A DNA stretch of 64,000 nt, from assembly GCF_004403985.1 (NCBI RefSeq), contig NZ_SOHL01000027.1:248373-312372 (forward strand), written 5' to 3'. The notes under the pieces were generated by a model that was not told the DNA's origin, did not search any database, and saw only the letters and a list, made by a program, of their open reading frames with translations. Positions 51,089 through 59,671 of the stretch are shown piece by piece. The position numbers and the translations under genes are program-made. Position 1 is the stretch's first letter; each line of letters opens with the position of its first letter. The DNA is from Cryobacterium gelidum. GTDB lineage: Bacteria > Actinomycetota > Actinomycetes > Actinomycetales > Microbacteriaceae.

Positions 51089-51355
51089 CTCGGTCTCCCA
51101 CCGTCGAAAGGTGGCTTATCCTGACACCGTCGGCTGTGAATCGACCGGTTTCCGAGTGGCGACGGCAGTCTCAACCGGGTACCAGCGCCGGGGCAAACGC
51201 ACGGCTCCCACGGGGTAGTATTTGCCAAGACTCGGCGTGGGCTTCGGCAGAACATCCGACACGCGCTCGGGCCCTCAGACCGTGCGCCCAGAGCCGCTCG
51301 CACGGATGCGCCACCGCCTCTCAAGGTGGCTCCACGGCATCCGACGGAGACAACC
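51089..51355. other. Intergenic region between the oxidoreductase and molybdenum hydroxylase genes
   Basis: 267 bases with no credible gene. Two small hairpins are visible: CCACC/GGTGG near 51102-51118 and GCCACC/GGTGGC near 51308-51328. Neither is followed by a T-run. I could not match a molybdenum-cofactor riboswitch. Confidence 0.4.
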
Positions 51356-52177
51356 ATGGACCTCAACACCGTGACACACGTCATCCCTGCTCGTCAGCGC
51401 AGCGACCTCGACGCGCTCGGGCCGACCGTCGTGCCGCTGGCCGGCGGATCCGAGCTGTACGCCGACCCGCGCACACATCTCACCGGTCTCATCGACCTGC
51501 AGACCTTCGACTGGCCGGCCCTCACAGTGACCGACGATGGTCTCGTTATCGGTGCGACCTGTACGGTAGCCGAGCTCTCCCGGCTGCCGCTGCAGAACGG
51601 CTGGGCGGCGCATCCGTTGTTCTATCAGTGCTGCACGGCCCTGTACGGCTCCTTCAAGGTGTGGAACGTGGCGACGGTCGGCGGTAACCTGGCCACCTCC
51701 CTGCCGGCCGGCCCCATGATCACCCTCGCGGTCGCGCTCGACGCCGAACTGCTGGTCTGGCGGGCTGACGGTAGCGACGACGTCGTGCCGGCCCGCTCCT
51801 TCGTGACCGGCGACATGACCAATGTGCTCGCCGACGGCGATGTTTTGCGCTCGATCCACGTGCCGCTCGCCTCGCTGCACGCGCAGACGGCCTATCGCAA
51901 GATTGCCCTGTCGCCGCTCGGGCGCTCGGGCGCGGTGCTCGCCGGACGGCTCGACGCGGTCGGTGCATTCGTGCTCACGGTGACGGCAGCGACGCTGCGC
52001 CCGGTGCAGCTGCGCTACTCGGCGCTACCTACCGCCCACGTCCTCGCCCGCGATATCGACACGATCGACTGCTGGTTCACGGATGCCCACGGCGCCGCCG
52101 ACTGGCGACGCGCGATGGGTCTACTGCTCGGCGAAGAGATTCGCGTCGAACTTGAACTGGCCGGAGGCCGCGCATGA
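51356..52177 (+). CDS. FAD-binding subunit of a molybdenum hydroxylase (XdhB/CoxM type)
   Basis: 273 residues from ATG 51356, preceded by GGAG. FAD motifs: PLAGGSELYADPRTHL near residue 24 and the TVGGNLATSLPAGPM loop near residue 110. It passes electrons between the Fe-S clusters of the partner and FAD. It overlaps the fused Fe-S/molybdenum subunit gene by four bases. Confidence 0.9.
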   Translation: MDLNTVTHVIPARQRSDLDALGPTVVPLAGGSELYADPRTHLTGLIDLQTFDWPALTVTDDGLVIGATCTVAELSRLPLQNGWAAHPLFYQCCTALYGSFKVWNVATVGGNLATSLPAGPMITLAVALDAELLVWRADGSDDVVPARSFVTGDMTNVLADGDVLRSIHVPLASLHAQTAYRKIALSPLGRSGAVLAGRLDAVGAFVLTVTAATLRPVQLRYSALPTAHVLARDIDTIDCWFTDAHGAADWRRAMGLLLGEEIRVELELAGGRA

Positions 52178-55044
52178 CGCTGGAACAGGCGAAAATCGAA
52201 GAGACCGGCGCCATGACCTTTGAGGTCAATGGCACCCGGGTCGAGGCGACGCCGGCTCCCGGCCAGTGCCTGCGCACCCTGCTGCGCGAGCACGAGCACT
52301 TCGAGGTGAAGAAGGGGTGCGACACCGGCGATTGCGGCGCCTGCACGGTGCAGATCGACGGCACGCCCGTGCATTCCTGCATCTACCCGGCGCACCGGGC
52401 AGTCGGCAAGCAGATCACGACGGCGGCCGGTCTCGGCCAGCCCGGCAACCTGGCCCCGATACAGCAGCGCTTCGTCGACGCTTCCGGCTTTCAGTGTGGC
52501 TTCTGCACTCCGGGCATGATCGTCACCGCCGCCGCCATCGAAGCGGATGCCGCCCTGGGCGTCGACGACCTGCCCCGACTGTTGAAGGGAAACCTGTGCC
52601 GGTGCACCGGCTACCGCTCGATCTCCGATTCGATCGTCGGCCAGCACACCCCGCCGGACGGGTCCTGCCACACCGCGCCTGGGCACGAGCACGCCGAGGC
52701 GTCGAGCCTTGGACCGGTGCGGGCGACCGGACGCACCCGGGGTGCTCGGGGCGCCGGTCTGGTCGGGACCTCCCCCGGCGCGATCGCCGGGGAGCGCGTG
52801 GTGAGCGGCCTGGAACCGTACACACTCGATGTGGCCATCCCCGGTCTGCTGCACCTGGCCGTGCTGGGGAGTCCGCACGCCCACGCACGCATCCGCTCTC
52901 TGAATGTGGCGAAGGCTGCCGCGCTACCGGGCGTGCACCGTGTGTTCACCCACGCCGACTCCCCCACGACCCTGTTTTCGACGGCGCGGCACGAGAGCCG
53001 CTTCGACGACCCCGACGACACCCTGGTTTTTGACCAGACCCTGCGCTTTCGCGGGCAGCGGGTGGCGGCGGTCGTGGCCGATTCGGTGGCGATCGCCGAG
53101 GCGGCCTGCCGGCTCATTGACGTCGAATACGAGTTGCGGGACGCCGTGTTCGATCCTCGACTGGCCGGCGCGCCCGGCGCGCCGCTCGTGCACGGCGACA
53201 AGGACCCGGTCGTCTCCCGCCTGGCCGATCCGACCCGCAACCTCGTGGCCGAGTTGCACGGCGAATTCGGCTCCGTCGACGAGGGCCTCGAGATGGCGAC
53301 CACCATCGTCTCCGGTCGCTGGCAGACCCAGCGGATCGCCCATACCCACCTCGAAACCCACGCCACGATGGGCTGGCTCTCCGGCGACCGGCTGGTATTG
53401 CGCACGAGCTCGCAGGTTCCATTCCTGGTGCAGAAGGAGATCTGCCGCCTGTTCGACCTCGACCCGGCCGGAGTGCGCGTGTTCACCGCGCGGGTCGGCG
53501 GCGGCTTCGGGGGCAAGCAGGAGCTGCTCACCGAAGACCTGGTCACCCTCGCCGTGCTCAGCACCGGGCGCCCGGTGCAATACGAATTCACCCGCACCGA
53601 CGAGTTCACCATCACGCCGGTACGGCATCCGATGACGATCGATGTGACCGTCGGAGCCCAGGGCGACGGCCGCCTCACCGCCCTGAAACTGGGCGTGCTC
53701 GCCGACACCGGCGCGTATGGCAACCACGCGCCCGGCGTGATGTTCCACGGTACGAGTGAATCCGTCGCGCTCTACAACGTGCCCAACAAAAGAGTGGATG
53801 CGCAGAGTGTGTACACCAACAATCCCCCGTCGGGTGCCTTCCGCGGCTACGGCCTCGGCCAGGTCATCTTCGCGATCGAATGCGCGCTCGACGAACTGGC
53901 CCGCGAACTCGGCGTGGATCCGTTTGAGCTGCGCCGACTGAACTCGGTGCGGCCGGGTGACCCGCTCGTGGTCACCCACGAGGAAGGCCCCGACCTCATC
54001 TTCGGCAGCTACGGCCTCGACCAGTGCCTCGACCTCGCCGAAGCGGCACTGAAACGCGGCAATCGGGCCGTCGTCCCGGTGGGGCTGCAGTGGCGGGTCG
54101 GCACCGGCATGGCGTCGTCGATGATCGCCACCACGCCGCCGCGCGGGCACCGCTCGCAGGCATCCGTTCAGCTCGTGGCGGGCGGCCGCTATCTGGTGCG
54201 GGTCGGCACCACCGAGTTCGGCAACGGCACCACGACCGTGCACGCCCAGATCGCCGCGACGGCGCTGCACACGTCTGTAGACCGCATCGATCTGCTGCAC
54301 TCCGATACGGATTCCGCCGGCTACGACTCCGGCGCGTTCGGCTCGGCCGGTGTCGTCGTGGCCGGCAAGGCCGTGCTCGCCGCGGCGACCGCGCTGGCCG
54401 AAACGCTCGTCGAAGTCGCGTCGGCGTGGAGCGGACACGGCTTGACCAGAGGAACCGATACCGGGACCTGGCAGCTCGAGCACGACGGGCTGCGCGCCGT
54501 GGAGTCAGAGTCCGAACTGGTCTCGCTTGATACCCTGATGCACTGGGCCACTGCGAACGACGTCGGCCTGACCGCCGTGCGCCGCGAAGACGGGGCGCTG
54601 CGCTCCCTCGCCTTCAACGTGCACGCGTTTCGGGTGGCCGTGAACACCGCGACCGGCGAGGTGCGCATTCTGCAATCCGTTCAAGCCGCCGATGCCGGCT
54701 TCGTCGTGAACCCTGAGCAGTGCCGCGGGCAGATCGAGGGCGGCGTCGCGCAGGCGCTCGGTACCGCCCTGTTCGAGGAGGTCGTGCTCGACGGTGCTGG
54801 AGCCGTGACGACACGGGTGCTGCGCAACTACCACGTGCCCCAGCTCGTGGATCTGCCGGTCACCGAGGTGTACTTTGCACAGAGCCACGACGTGCTCGGG
54901 CCATACGGTGCCAAGTCGATGAGCGAATCGACCTACAACCCGGTCGCGCCGGCGCTGGCCAATGCGATCCGCGACGCTATCGGCATCCGTCCCACGGAAC
55001 TGCCCATGTCCCCAGACCGCATCTGGCGGCTGTTGCACGGCTGA
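52174..55044 (+). CDS. Fused [2Fe-2S]/molybdopterin subunit of a xanthine-dehydrogenase-type hydroxylase
   Basis: 956 residues. Residues 1-160: plant-type [2Fe-2S] GCDTGDCGACTVQIDGTPVH and the second cluster QCGFCTPGMIV with CRCTGY. A Gly/Arg/Ala linker at about 170-205 leads to the molybdenum domain: VGGGFGGKQELL, AFRGYGLGQVIFAIE and, near the end, MSESTYNPVAPALANAIRDA. In many bacteria the Fe-S and Mo parts are separate genes (XdhC/XdhA or CoxS/CoxL); here they are joined but FAD is separate. Substrate is probably a purine or other N-heterocycle; the CO-dehydrogenase VAYRCSFR loop is not seen. Followed by a MocA-like gene. Confidence 0.9.
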   Translation: MTLEQAKIEETGAMTFEVNGTRVEATPAPGQCLRTLLREHEHFEVKKGCDTGDCGACTVQIDGTPVHSCIYPAHRAVGKQITTAAGLGQPGNLAPIQQRFVDASGFQCGFCTPGMIVTAAAIEADAALGVDDLPRLLKGNLCRCTGYRSISDSIVGQHTPPDGSCHTAPGHEHAEASSLGPVRATGRTRGARGAGLVGTSPGAIAGERVVSGLEPYTLDVAIPGLLHLAVLGSPHAHARIRSLNVAKAAALPGVHRVFTHADSPTTLFSTARHESRFDDPDDTLVFDQTLRFRGQRVAAVVADSVAIAEAACRLIDVEYELRDAVFDPRLAGAPGAPLVHGDKDPVVSRLADPTRNLVAELHGEFGSVDEGLEMATTIVSGRWQTQRIAHTHLETHATMGWLSGDRLVLRTSSQVPFLVQKEICRLFDLDPAGVRVFTARVGGGFGGKQELLTEDLVTLAVLSTGRPVQYEFTRTDEFTITPVRHPMTIDVTVGAQGDGRLTALKLGVLADTGAYGNHAPGVMFHGTSESVALYNVPNKRVDAQSVYTNNPPSGAFRGYGLGQVIFAIECALDELARELGVDPFELRRLNSVRPGDPLVVTHEEGPDLIFGSYGLDQCLDLAEAALKRGNRAVVPVGLQWRVGTGMASSMIATTPPRGHRSQASVQLVAGGRYLVRVGTTEFGNGTTTVHAQIAATALHTSVDRIDLLHSDTDSAGYDSGAFGSAGVVVAGKAVLAAATALAETLVEVASAWSGHGLTRGTDTGTWQLEHDGLRAVESESELVSLDTLMHWATANDVGLTAVRREDGALRSLAFNVHAFRVAVNTATGEVRILQSVQAADAGFVVNPEQCRGQIEGGVAQALGTALFEEVVLDGAGAVTTRVLRNYHVPQLVDLPVTEVYFAQSHDVLGPYGAKSMSESTYNPVAPALANAIRDAIGIRPTELPMSPDRIWRLLHG

Positions 55045-55104
55045 GCGGCAGCCTGGCTCCCCAGGTTCCCGACCTCCGCCCGGTGACGGCCCGAAAACCC
55101 TACG

Positions 55105-55704
55105 ATGGCAAGCATGCAGATGCCGCCGTCCCCGCCCAGCGGTGTCGCCGGGCTCGTGCTCGCCGCCGGGGCTGGTTCGCGCTTCGGCCAGCCCAAGGCA
55201 CTCGTGCGCGACGCAGCCGGGCGATCCTGGCTTCAGCACGCCGTCGAGGTACTGACAACGGCCGGATGCTTCCCCGTGATCGTCGTGCTGGGCGCGCGCG
55301 GGGCCGAGGCCGCGGCCCTGCTCCCACCGGCGGCATCCGTTCTGGTGGTGCAGGCTGTCGACTGGGCCGACGGCCTCTCCGCCTCCCTGCGTACCGGTCT
55401 GCGCTGCGCCCTCGATCAACCCGATATCACGGCCGTGGCGGTCATTCCGGTGGACGTGCCCGACCTGAACGCGGCAACGGTCACCCGGGTGATCGGCACG
55501 AACAGCCAGCCAGGCGTCTTGCGCCAAGCGCGGTTTTTCGGCCAACCGGGCCACCCTGTCGTGATCGGCCGGGCGCACTGGGCGCCGCTCATCGCAATTG
55601 CAGCCGGTGATTCCGGCGCCGGTGCGTACCTGAAGGCACACACGGCCCGGGCGGTCGAGTGTGGCGACCTCGGCACCGGGGTTGACGTCGACCGGCCAGA
55701 CTGA
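55105..55704 (+). CDS. MocA-like molybdenum cofactor nucleotidyltransferase
   Basis: 199 residues of the MobA-like NTP-transferase family. LVLAAGAGSRFGQPKALV is the nucleotide-binding loop and VIPVDVPDLNAATV the metal-binding aspartate region. Members beside molybdenum hydroxylases attach CMP to the cofactor. ATG 55105 or 55114 could be the start. Same strand as the hydroxylase, 60 bases later. Confidence 0.85.
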   Translation: MASMQMPPSPPSGVAGLVLAAGAGSRFGQPKALVRDAAGRSWLQHAVEVLTTAGCFPVIVVLGARGAEAAALLPPAASVLVVQAVDWADGLSASLRTGLRCALDQPDITAVAVIPVDVPDLNAATVTRVIGTNSQPGVLRQARFFGQPGHPVVIGRAHWAPLIAIAAGDSGAGAYLKAHTARAVECGDLGTGVDVDRPD

Positions 55705-55713
55705 CCAGGGAAC

Positions 55714-57027
55714 CTAAGCCCGAGACGGCACCTTGGTGAGCGCCGCATGGGCACGCGACGCTCCAGACTGCAGGGTGAGCAACACCGACAGCGCCTCGAG
55801 GCGCGCTCGCGGGTCGCCGGCGAGGCGCAGCATCCGCTCACAAGCGCCCCGTAGATCGAGGATCGTGGCGGTATTGGGTGGCAATGAGGTGCCGAACCCC
55901 GCCGCATCGAGGGCGGCCGCGCCGGCGAACTGGTCGGTCGAGAACGGAAGCACGACCAGCGGCACCCCGGCAGTCATCGCCTCCGTCACTGAATTGTTGC
56001 CGCCGTGGGTCACGGCGAGCACGGCTTCCTGCAGGAGGCGCACCTGCGGAAGAAAAGCGCGCACCAGCCAGGAGTCAGGAATGCGCCCGAGTTCACCGCG
56101 GTCCGTCGCCCCGACAGCGACGGCGACCCGCACCGGCAGGTCCTTCAGAGCTGCGGTAACGCGTGCGAGCACATCGCCGCGCACCGACAGAAAACTTCCG
56201 AAGCTGACGTACACCACGGGCAGGGAATCCTGATCCAGCCACGCCTCAACCTCGGGGTCGACGACCTCGGACCGCACGGCAGACCCGAGAAACACGTGTG
56301 GCGGCAGCGCAGTCGTGCGCGCCAGAGCGTGCAGTTCGGCCGGGTAGTTGAGTAGCAGCACGTCGCCGCACTCCTGGAAGGCGTCCCGGCTCGGCACCGC
56401 TGCCGGGTCGAGCTCCAGCAGGGTGTCGTTCCACTGGGCGGTGAACGCATCGCGCACAGCCTCGCACTGCAGCTCGAGCAGGGCCAGCTCGGCAACTTCG
56501 GGCGTGAACACGGCGGGCCAGGCCGGCGGATAGCCATAGACCTCTACGCCCACCGGCAGCGCCGACGGATGCCCGAGCACCACGTCGGCGTGCGCGACGC
56601 CCGCCGTGAGCAGCCCGAGCCGGGCGCTGAAGGCCAGGTGGTCGACGATCACCTGGTCTGGACGCACCCGGGCGACGATGCGCTGCACCTCGCGGGCGAC
56701 CTGGACCGGGTTGAAGAGCAGATCACTGCTGCGCGCCTCGGCTTGAAACCGCAGGGTGTCGACCATGCCACGGCGGGTCGCATTGAAGAAGCCGCGCAGG
56801 GCGACGTCTTCACCCGCAGGCTGCTGCTCGACCCGGATGGTGCCGGGGTTGGAGCCGCGGCCCAGTTGCAGATTTTCCCGTTCGAACCCGAACGCGGCAA
56901 CGATATCGGCCGTGGCCGGTCCGCTCGCGACCACCACGCGTTCCCCGGCTTCTGCCCAGGCGGTACCGAGCGTGGCGAGCGGATACAGGTGCGAGGCGTA
57001 GTCCGGGCTGATGATCAGCAGGGTCAT
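55714..57027 (-). CDS. Glycosyltransferase of the UGT/MGT (GT1) type
   Basis: 437 residues, GT-B fold. N-terminal IISPDYASHLYPLATLGTAW with the acceptor domain; C-terminal donor-binding region VRAFLPQVRLLQEAVLAVTH followed by GGNNSVTEAMTAGVPLVVLP. This family glycosylates small hydrophobic acceptors such as macrolides, lipids or carotenoids. It overlaps the upstream glycosyltransferase by four bases, so the two probably act in one pathway. Acceptor not known; C50 carotenoid glycosides are one possibility given the crt operon, but that is speculation. Confidence 0.82.
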   Translation of the reverse strand: MTLLIISPDYASHLYPLATLGTAWAEAGERVVVASGPATADIVAAFGFERENLQLGRGSNPGTIRVEQQPAGEDVALRGFFNATRRGMVDTLRFQAEARSSDLLFNPVQVAREVQRIVARVRPDQVIVDHLAFSARLGLLTAGVAHADVVLGHPSALPVGVEVYGYPPAWPAVFTPEVAELALLELQCEAVRDAFTAQWNDTLLELDPAAVPSRDAFQECGDVLLLNYPAELHALARTTALPPHVFLGSAVRSEVVDPEVEAWLDQDSLPVVYVSFGSFLSVRGDVLARVTAALKDLPVRVAVAVGATDRGELGRIPDSWLVRAFLPQVRLLQEAVLAVTHGGNNSVTEAMTAGVPLVVLPFSTDQFAGAAALDAAGFGTSLPPNTATILDLRGACERMLRLAGDPRARLEALSVLLTLQSGASRAHAALTKVPSRA

Positions 57028-59261
57028 GAGACGCTCAATTCCCAGGAAACCGGGTCGATCGCCGCGGCGACGTCGTGGTACACCACCGAGAGGGTGCTGG
57101 CCATTGCCTCGGTCGTGAAATCGGCGGCGACCATGGCGCGAGCCCGCGCGGCGTTTTCCCCGCCGTGCACCCCGGCTGCCAGGGCGAAAGCGTGCGTGAT
57201 GCCACGAGTCAGTGCAGAACTGTCTCCGGTGTCGACCAGAACGCCCGTCACGCCCTGCTCGATGTACGTCGCCGGTCCGCCGCCATTGGGGGCGACCACG
57301 GTGAGCCCCGTAGCCATCGCCTCGAGCAGCGCAATTCCGAACTCTTCTTTCATACTCGCGCAGACATACACGCCGAACGGGGCCGCAAGGCCCGGCCGAC
57401 CGTAACGGACCGCGGCGAGCCAGCGAGCGACGGTGTCATTGGCACGATGTCCGGCCAGCAGCAAGCCATGGGCAGCGGAATCGGCGAGAGCACCTCCAGC
57501 CACGGTGCTGGCCATGCTCTGCAACTCGCTAGCTTCATCGAACGACGGATGTTCCAGGTCGCCGCCCACGATCAGCAGATTGCAGCGAGCCTGCAGTGCC
57601 AGATCGGTGTTCCACGCCGCGACCAGGGCGGCCATGCCCTTGACGCGGTGCAGACGACCGACGCTGACCAGCAGCGGCAGGCCGCGTCGCAGGAGCGGGA
57701 GGGTGCGGAGCAGGGTGTCGAGCTGGTCGAACGCCACGGCGGCAGGTTCCAGCGCGGTCCGGGCGTGGGCGTCAGTGCCGACCAGCAGGCTCCCGCCGGT
57801 CAGTCCGAGCGATCCGAGCGCATCGGTGCGGGACCGGTCGATCACTGCGAGGTCGATGCCTTCGGGAATGACGGAATGCCGCTCAGGGTGCGCTCCGACG
57901 TCGATGCCGATCAGCCGCTCAATATCTTGCTGCAGTTGCGGTCGCGGAAACAGCACGGTGTGGGCGGCATCGGCGGCGAGGCGCTGTACGAGACGGGCGC
58001 GAAACCAGAAATGTTCGACCGCATCGACGGCGCCGAAGTTGGCCCGGGTGAGAGCGCCGCTCGATTCGAGCGAATCGATCACGCCGTGCGGGTCGGGCGC
58101 CACGGTGAATACCACCGGAATATCCAAGTCGCGAGCCACCGTCGCCGCGGCAAGGCTGCCGACATCGGCCATGCGCAGGTGGATCGCGTCGACCTCGCCG
58201 GCCGAGCGCAGAATGCGGCGAATACCACGTTCGGCCGCGACCCGACGCGGCCACGCGTCGATCGACGGTACTGCGCCGCCCACGAATGGCACCGTTGCGA
58301 AGGAATGCGCTGGCGTCGAACCAACACCGGCTAGACCGTTTAGGGCCGATTCGGGCGTTCCGCGCGAAATGGTGATCACCCGGTTTTCCCCAGCGGAGCC
58401 GGCAACAAGAGCATCACCGAGCCTGACGAGCAGGGTCGCGATGCCGCCGTTGTCCCCGGCACCCACCTGGGAGAGCTCACCGTCGATGTCGGCGTGCAGG
58501 AATAACTGGGCAACCGTCGTGCCCTGATTCCACGTCTCCCCGGAAGCGGTCGTCGCCGTCAGGTCGAACAGGGCCAGGCGCGCGACGGCGGCGAGGTCGC
58601 TTGCCTCGTTGTCAGGAGAGCGGGCATCCGTTTCTGAGAGCACACGCAACAGTGACACCACGGCTGTGCTCGGGGCGCGGTCACCCAATGCCGCGATGGC
58701 AGCGACGCGGGCGTGCAGATTCTCGGTGTTGTCGGTGGCTACGCGTCGTAGCAGACGTTCCGGGACCCGGCCGGGAATGAGGCCGATGGTCTCGACCAGT
58801 CGGGCGCGGGCGGGCGCCTCGCTGATGCCCAGAAGAGCGCCCTCGAGGAACAATCCGATTTGAGAAGCGGCCGAGGAGCCCCACTGTCCCAGGGTGCGCT
58901 GGGCAAGCATTCCGGTGAAACCGCCTCCGCGAACGAGCGTCACTAGGCCTGCTATGGCGTCGTAGCGTGGCAGCCGGGTACCGAGCGCCCAGGCCGCGTG
59001 CTCGCGCAAAAACGCCGAGTCGTGGTGCAACAGGACAACGAGAACGTCGTCGGCAGAATTGTCGAAGATTTGGGCGAGGGCATGCACCGCCGCGATGGCA
59101 GTGAGTTGGTCGCTCGGGTCGGTCGCCGCCTGGGCCAGCAGTCGCACGGCCCGAGCCCCACCGTCGCGAGCGGCCGCGACCGTGAGATCGTCGGCCCGGC
59201 GAATGCCTTCGAGAATAGTGGCAGCGGCACGCTGCGCGTCCAGAGCGGTGTGGGTAGCCAC
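57024..59261 (-). CDS. Glycosyltransferase (GT4-like) with N-terminal HEAT-like repeats
   Basis: About 745 residues. Roughly residues 1-250 are Ala/Leu helical repeats resembling HEAT/PBS-lyase repeats (AVHALAQIFDNSADDVLVVL; RVAAIAALGDRAPSTAVVSL). The remainder is a GT-B glycosyltransferase with the donor-site ASMKEEFGIALLEAMATGLT and VVAPNGGGPATY. GTG at 59261 is chosen because GAGGAG lies six bases before it; the ATG at 59267 would have no spacing to that site. Coupled to the GT1 gene. Scaffold-plus-transferase architecture suggests a regulated or complex-bound enzyme. Confidence 0.8.
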   Translation of the reverse strand: MATHTALDAQRAAATILEGIRRADDLTVAAARDGGARAVRLLAQAATDPSDQLTAIAAVHALAQIFDNSADDVLVVLLHHDSAFLREHAAWALGTRLPRYDAIAGLVTLVRGGGFTGMLAQRTLGQWGSSAASQIGLFLEGALLGISEAPARARLVETIGLIPGRVPERLLRRVATDNTENLHARVAAIAALGDRAPSTAVVSLLRVLSETDARSPDNEASDLAAVARLALFDLTATTASGETWNQGTTVAQLFLHADIDGELSQVGAGDNGGIATLLVRLGDALVAGSAGENRVITISRGTPESALNGLAGVGSTPAHSFATVPFVGGAVPSIDAWPRRVAAERGIRRILRSAGEVDAIHLRMADVGSLAAATVARDLDIPVVFTVAPDPHGVIDSLESSGALTRANFGAVDAVEHFWFRARLVQRLAADAAHTVLFPRPQLQQDIERLIGIDVGAHPERHSVIPEGIDLAVIDRSRTDALGSLGLTGGSLLVGTDAHARTALEPAAVAFDQLDTLLRTLPLLRRGLPLLVSVGRLHRVKGMAALVAAWNTDLALQARCNLLIVGGDLEHPSFDEASELQSMASTVAGGALADSAAHGLLLAGHRANDTVARWLAAVRYGRPGLAAPFGVYVCASMKEEFGIALLEAMATGLTVVAPNGGGPATYIEQGVTGVLVDTGDSSALTRGITHAFALAAGVHGGENAARARAMVAADFTTEAMASTLSVVYHDVAAAIDPVSWELSVS

Positions 59262-59502
59262 GGGCATCTCCTCCCCGCGGAAGTCTCCGCGGATCGATCG
59301 CGGTGATCCGGCACGCCGCGAGTGAACTTGGGTTGATCTCGGTCGATCCACGCCGGGAAAGAAATGTAGAAATCTCAAATCTTGCACACAAACTGCGCCT
59401 GGACCAGAAGTAGCTAACCTAGCTAGCCATTACCATTTGCCATCATTGCATGACTGGCAGCCTCCAAGCTGGGAGATTCCGTCATCGGCACCACACGGAG
59501 AT
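59262..59502. other. Intergenic region before the HEAT-glycosyltransferase
   Basis: No credible gene. Contains a lower-GC stretch near 59360-59460 with the palindromic CTAGCTAG at 59417-59424, a likely promoter area for the minus-strand glycosyltransferase pair. Confidence 0.35.
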
Positions 59503-59552
59503 ACAAAAATAGAGCCACGCCCCAGTGACTGGAGCGTGACTCTATTCTTTTA
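59503..59552 (-). terminator. Strong terminator of the transporter operon
   Basis: Arms AATAGAGCCACGC and GCGTGACTCTATT (12 of 13 paired, the exception a G-U or A-C depending on strand) with an inner CCAG/CTGG stem. On the minus strand the hairpin ends in TATTTTTGT, giving a proper U-run 18 bases after the small-subunit stop; on the plus strand CTTTTAG follows. Likely bidirectional. Confidence 0.85.
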
Positions 59553-59569
59553 GTTTCGGGCCGTTGGGC

Positions 59570-59671
59570 TTAGCCGAACAGCGCCGTTACCTTCGCGAGG
59601 GTTTGATAAACACCGAAGGCCAGTGGAATACCCACCAACGCCCAGGCTCCGATGATGCGGACAGCCTTCAT
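59570..59671 (-). CDS. Small MFS transporter partner, 33 residues
   Basis: MKAVRIIGAWALVGIPLAFG, then VYQTLAKVTALFG. One membrane helix with a short charged N-terminus and a Trp/Gly/Pro pattern that matches the small subunits found after OxlT-like transporters. Its ATG overlaps the transporter stop as ATGA, so translation is coupled. Immediately followed by a terminator, so it is a genuine last gene rather than a chance frame. Confidence 0.8.
   Translation of the reverse strand: MKAVRIIGAWALVGIPLAFGVYQTLAKVTALFG

Noticed and set aside
51089..51355. Possible molybdenum-cofactor riboswitch before the hydroxylase genes
   Set aside because: Two small hairpins are present, but I could not match the conserved core of that riboswitch, and the genes are users of the cofactor, not its synthesis genes.
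52924..54483. 519-codon minus-strand open frame opposite the molybdenum hydroxylase
   Set aside because: The plus-strand protein has complete cofactor motifs; the minus-strand product is His/Gly/Arg/Val rich without family features, a typical high-GC shadow.
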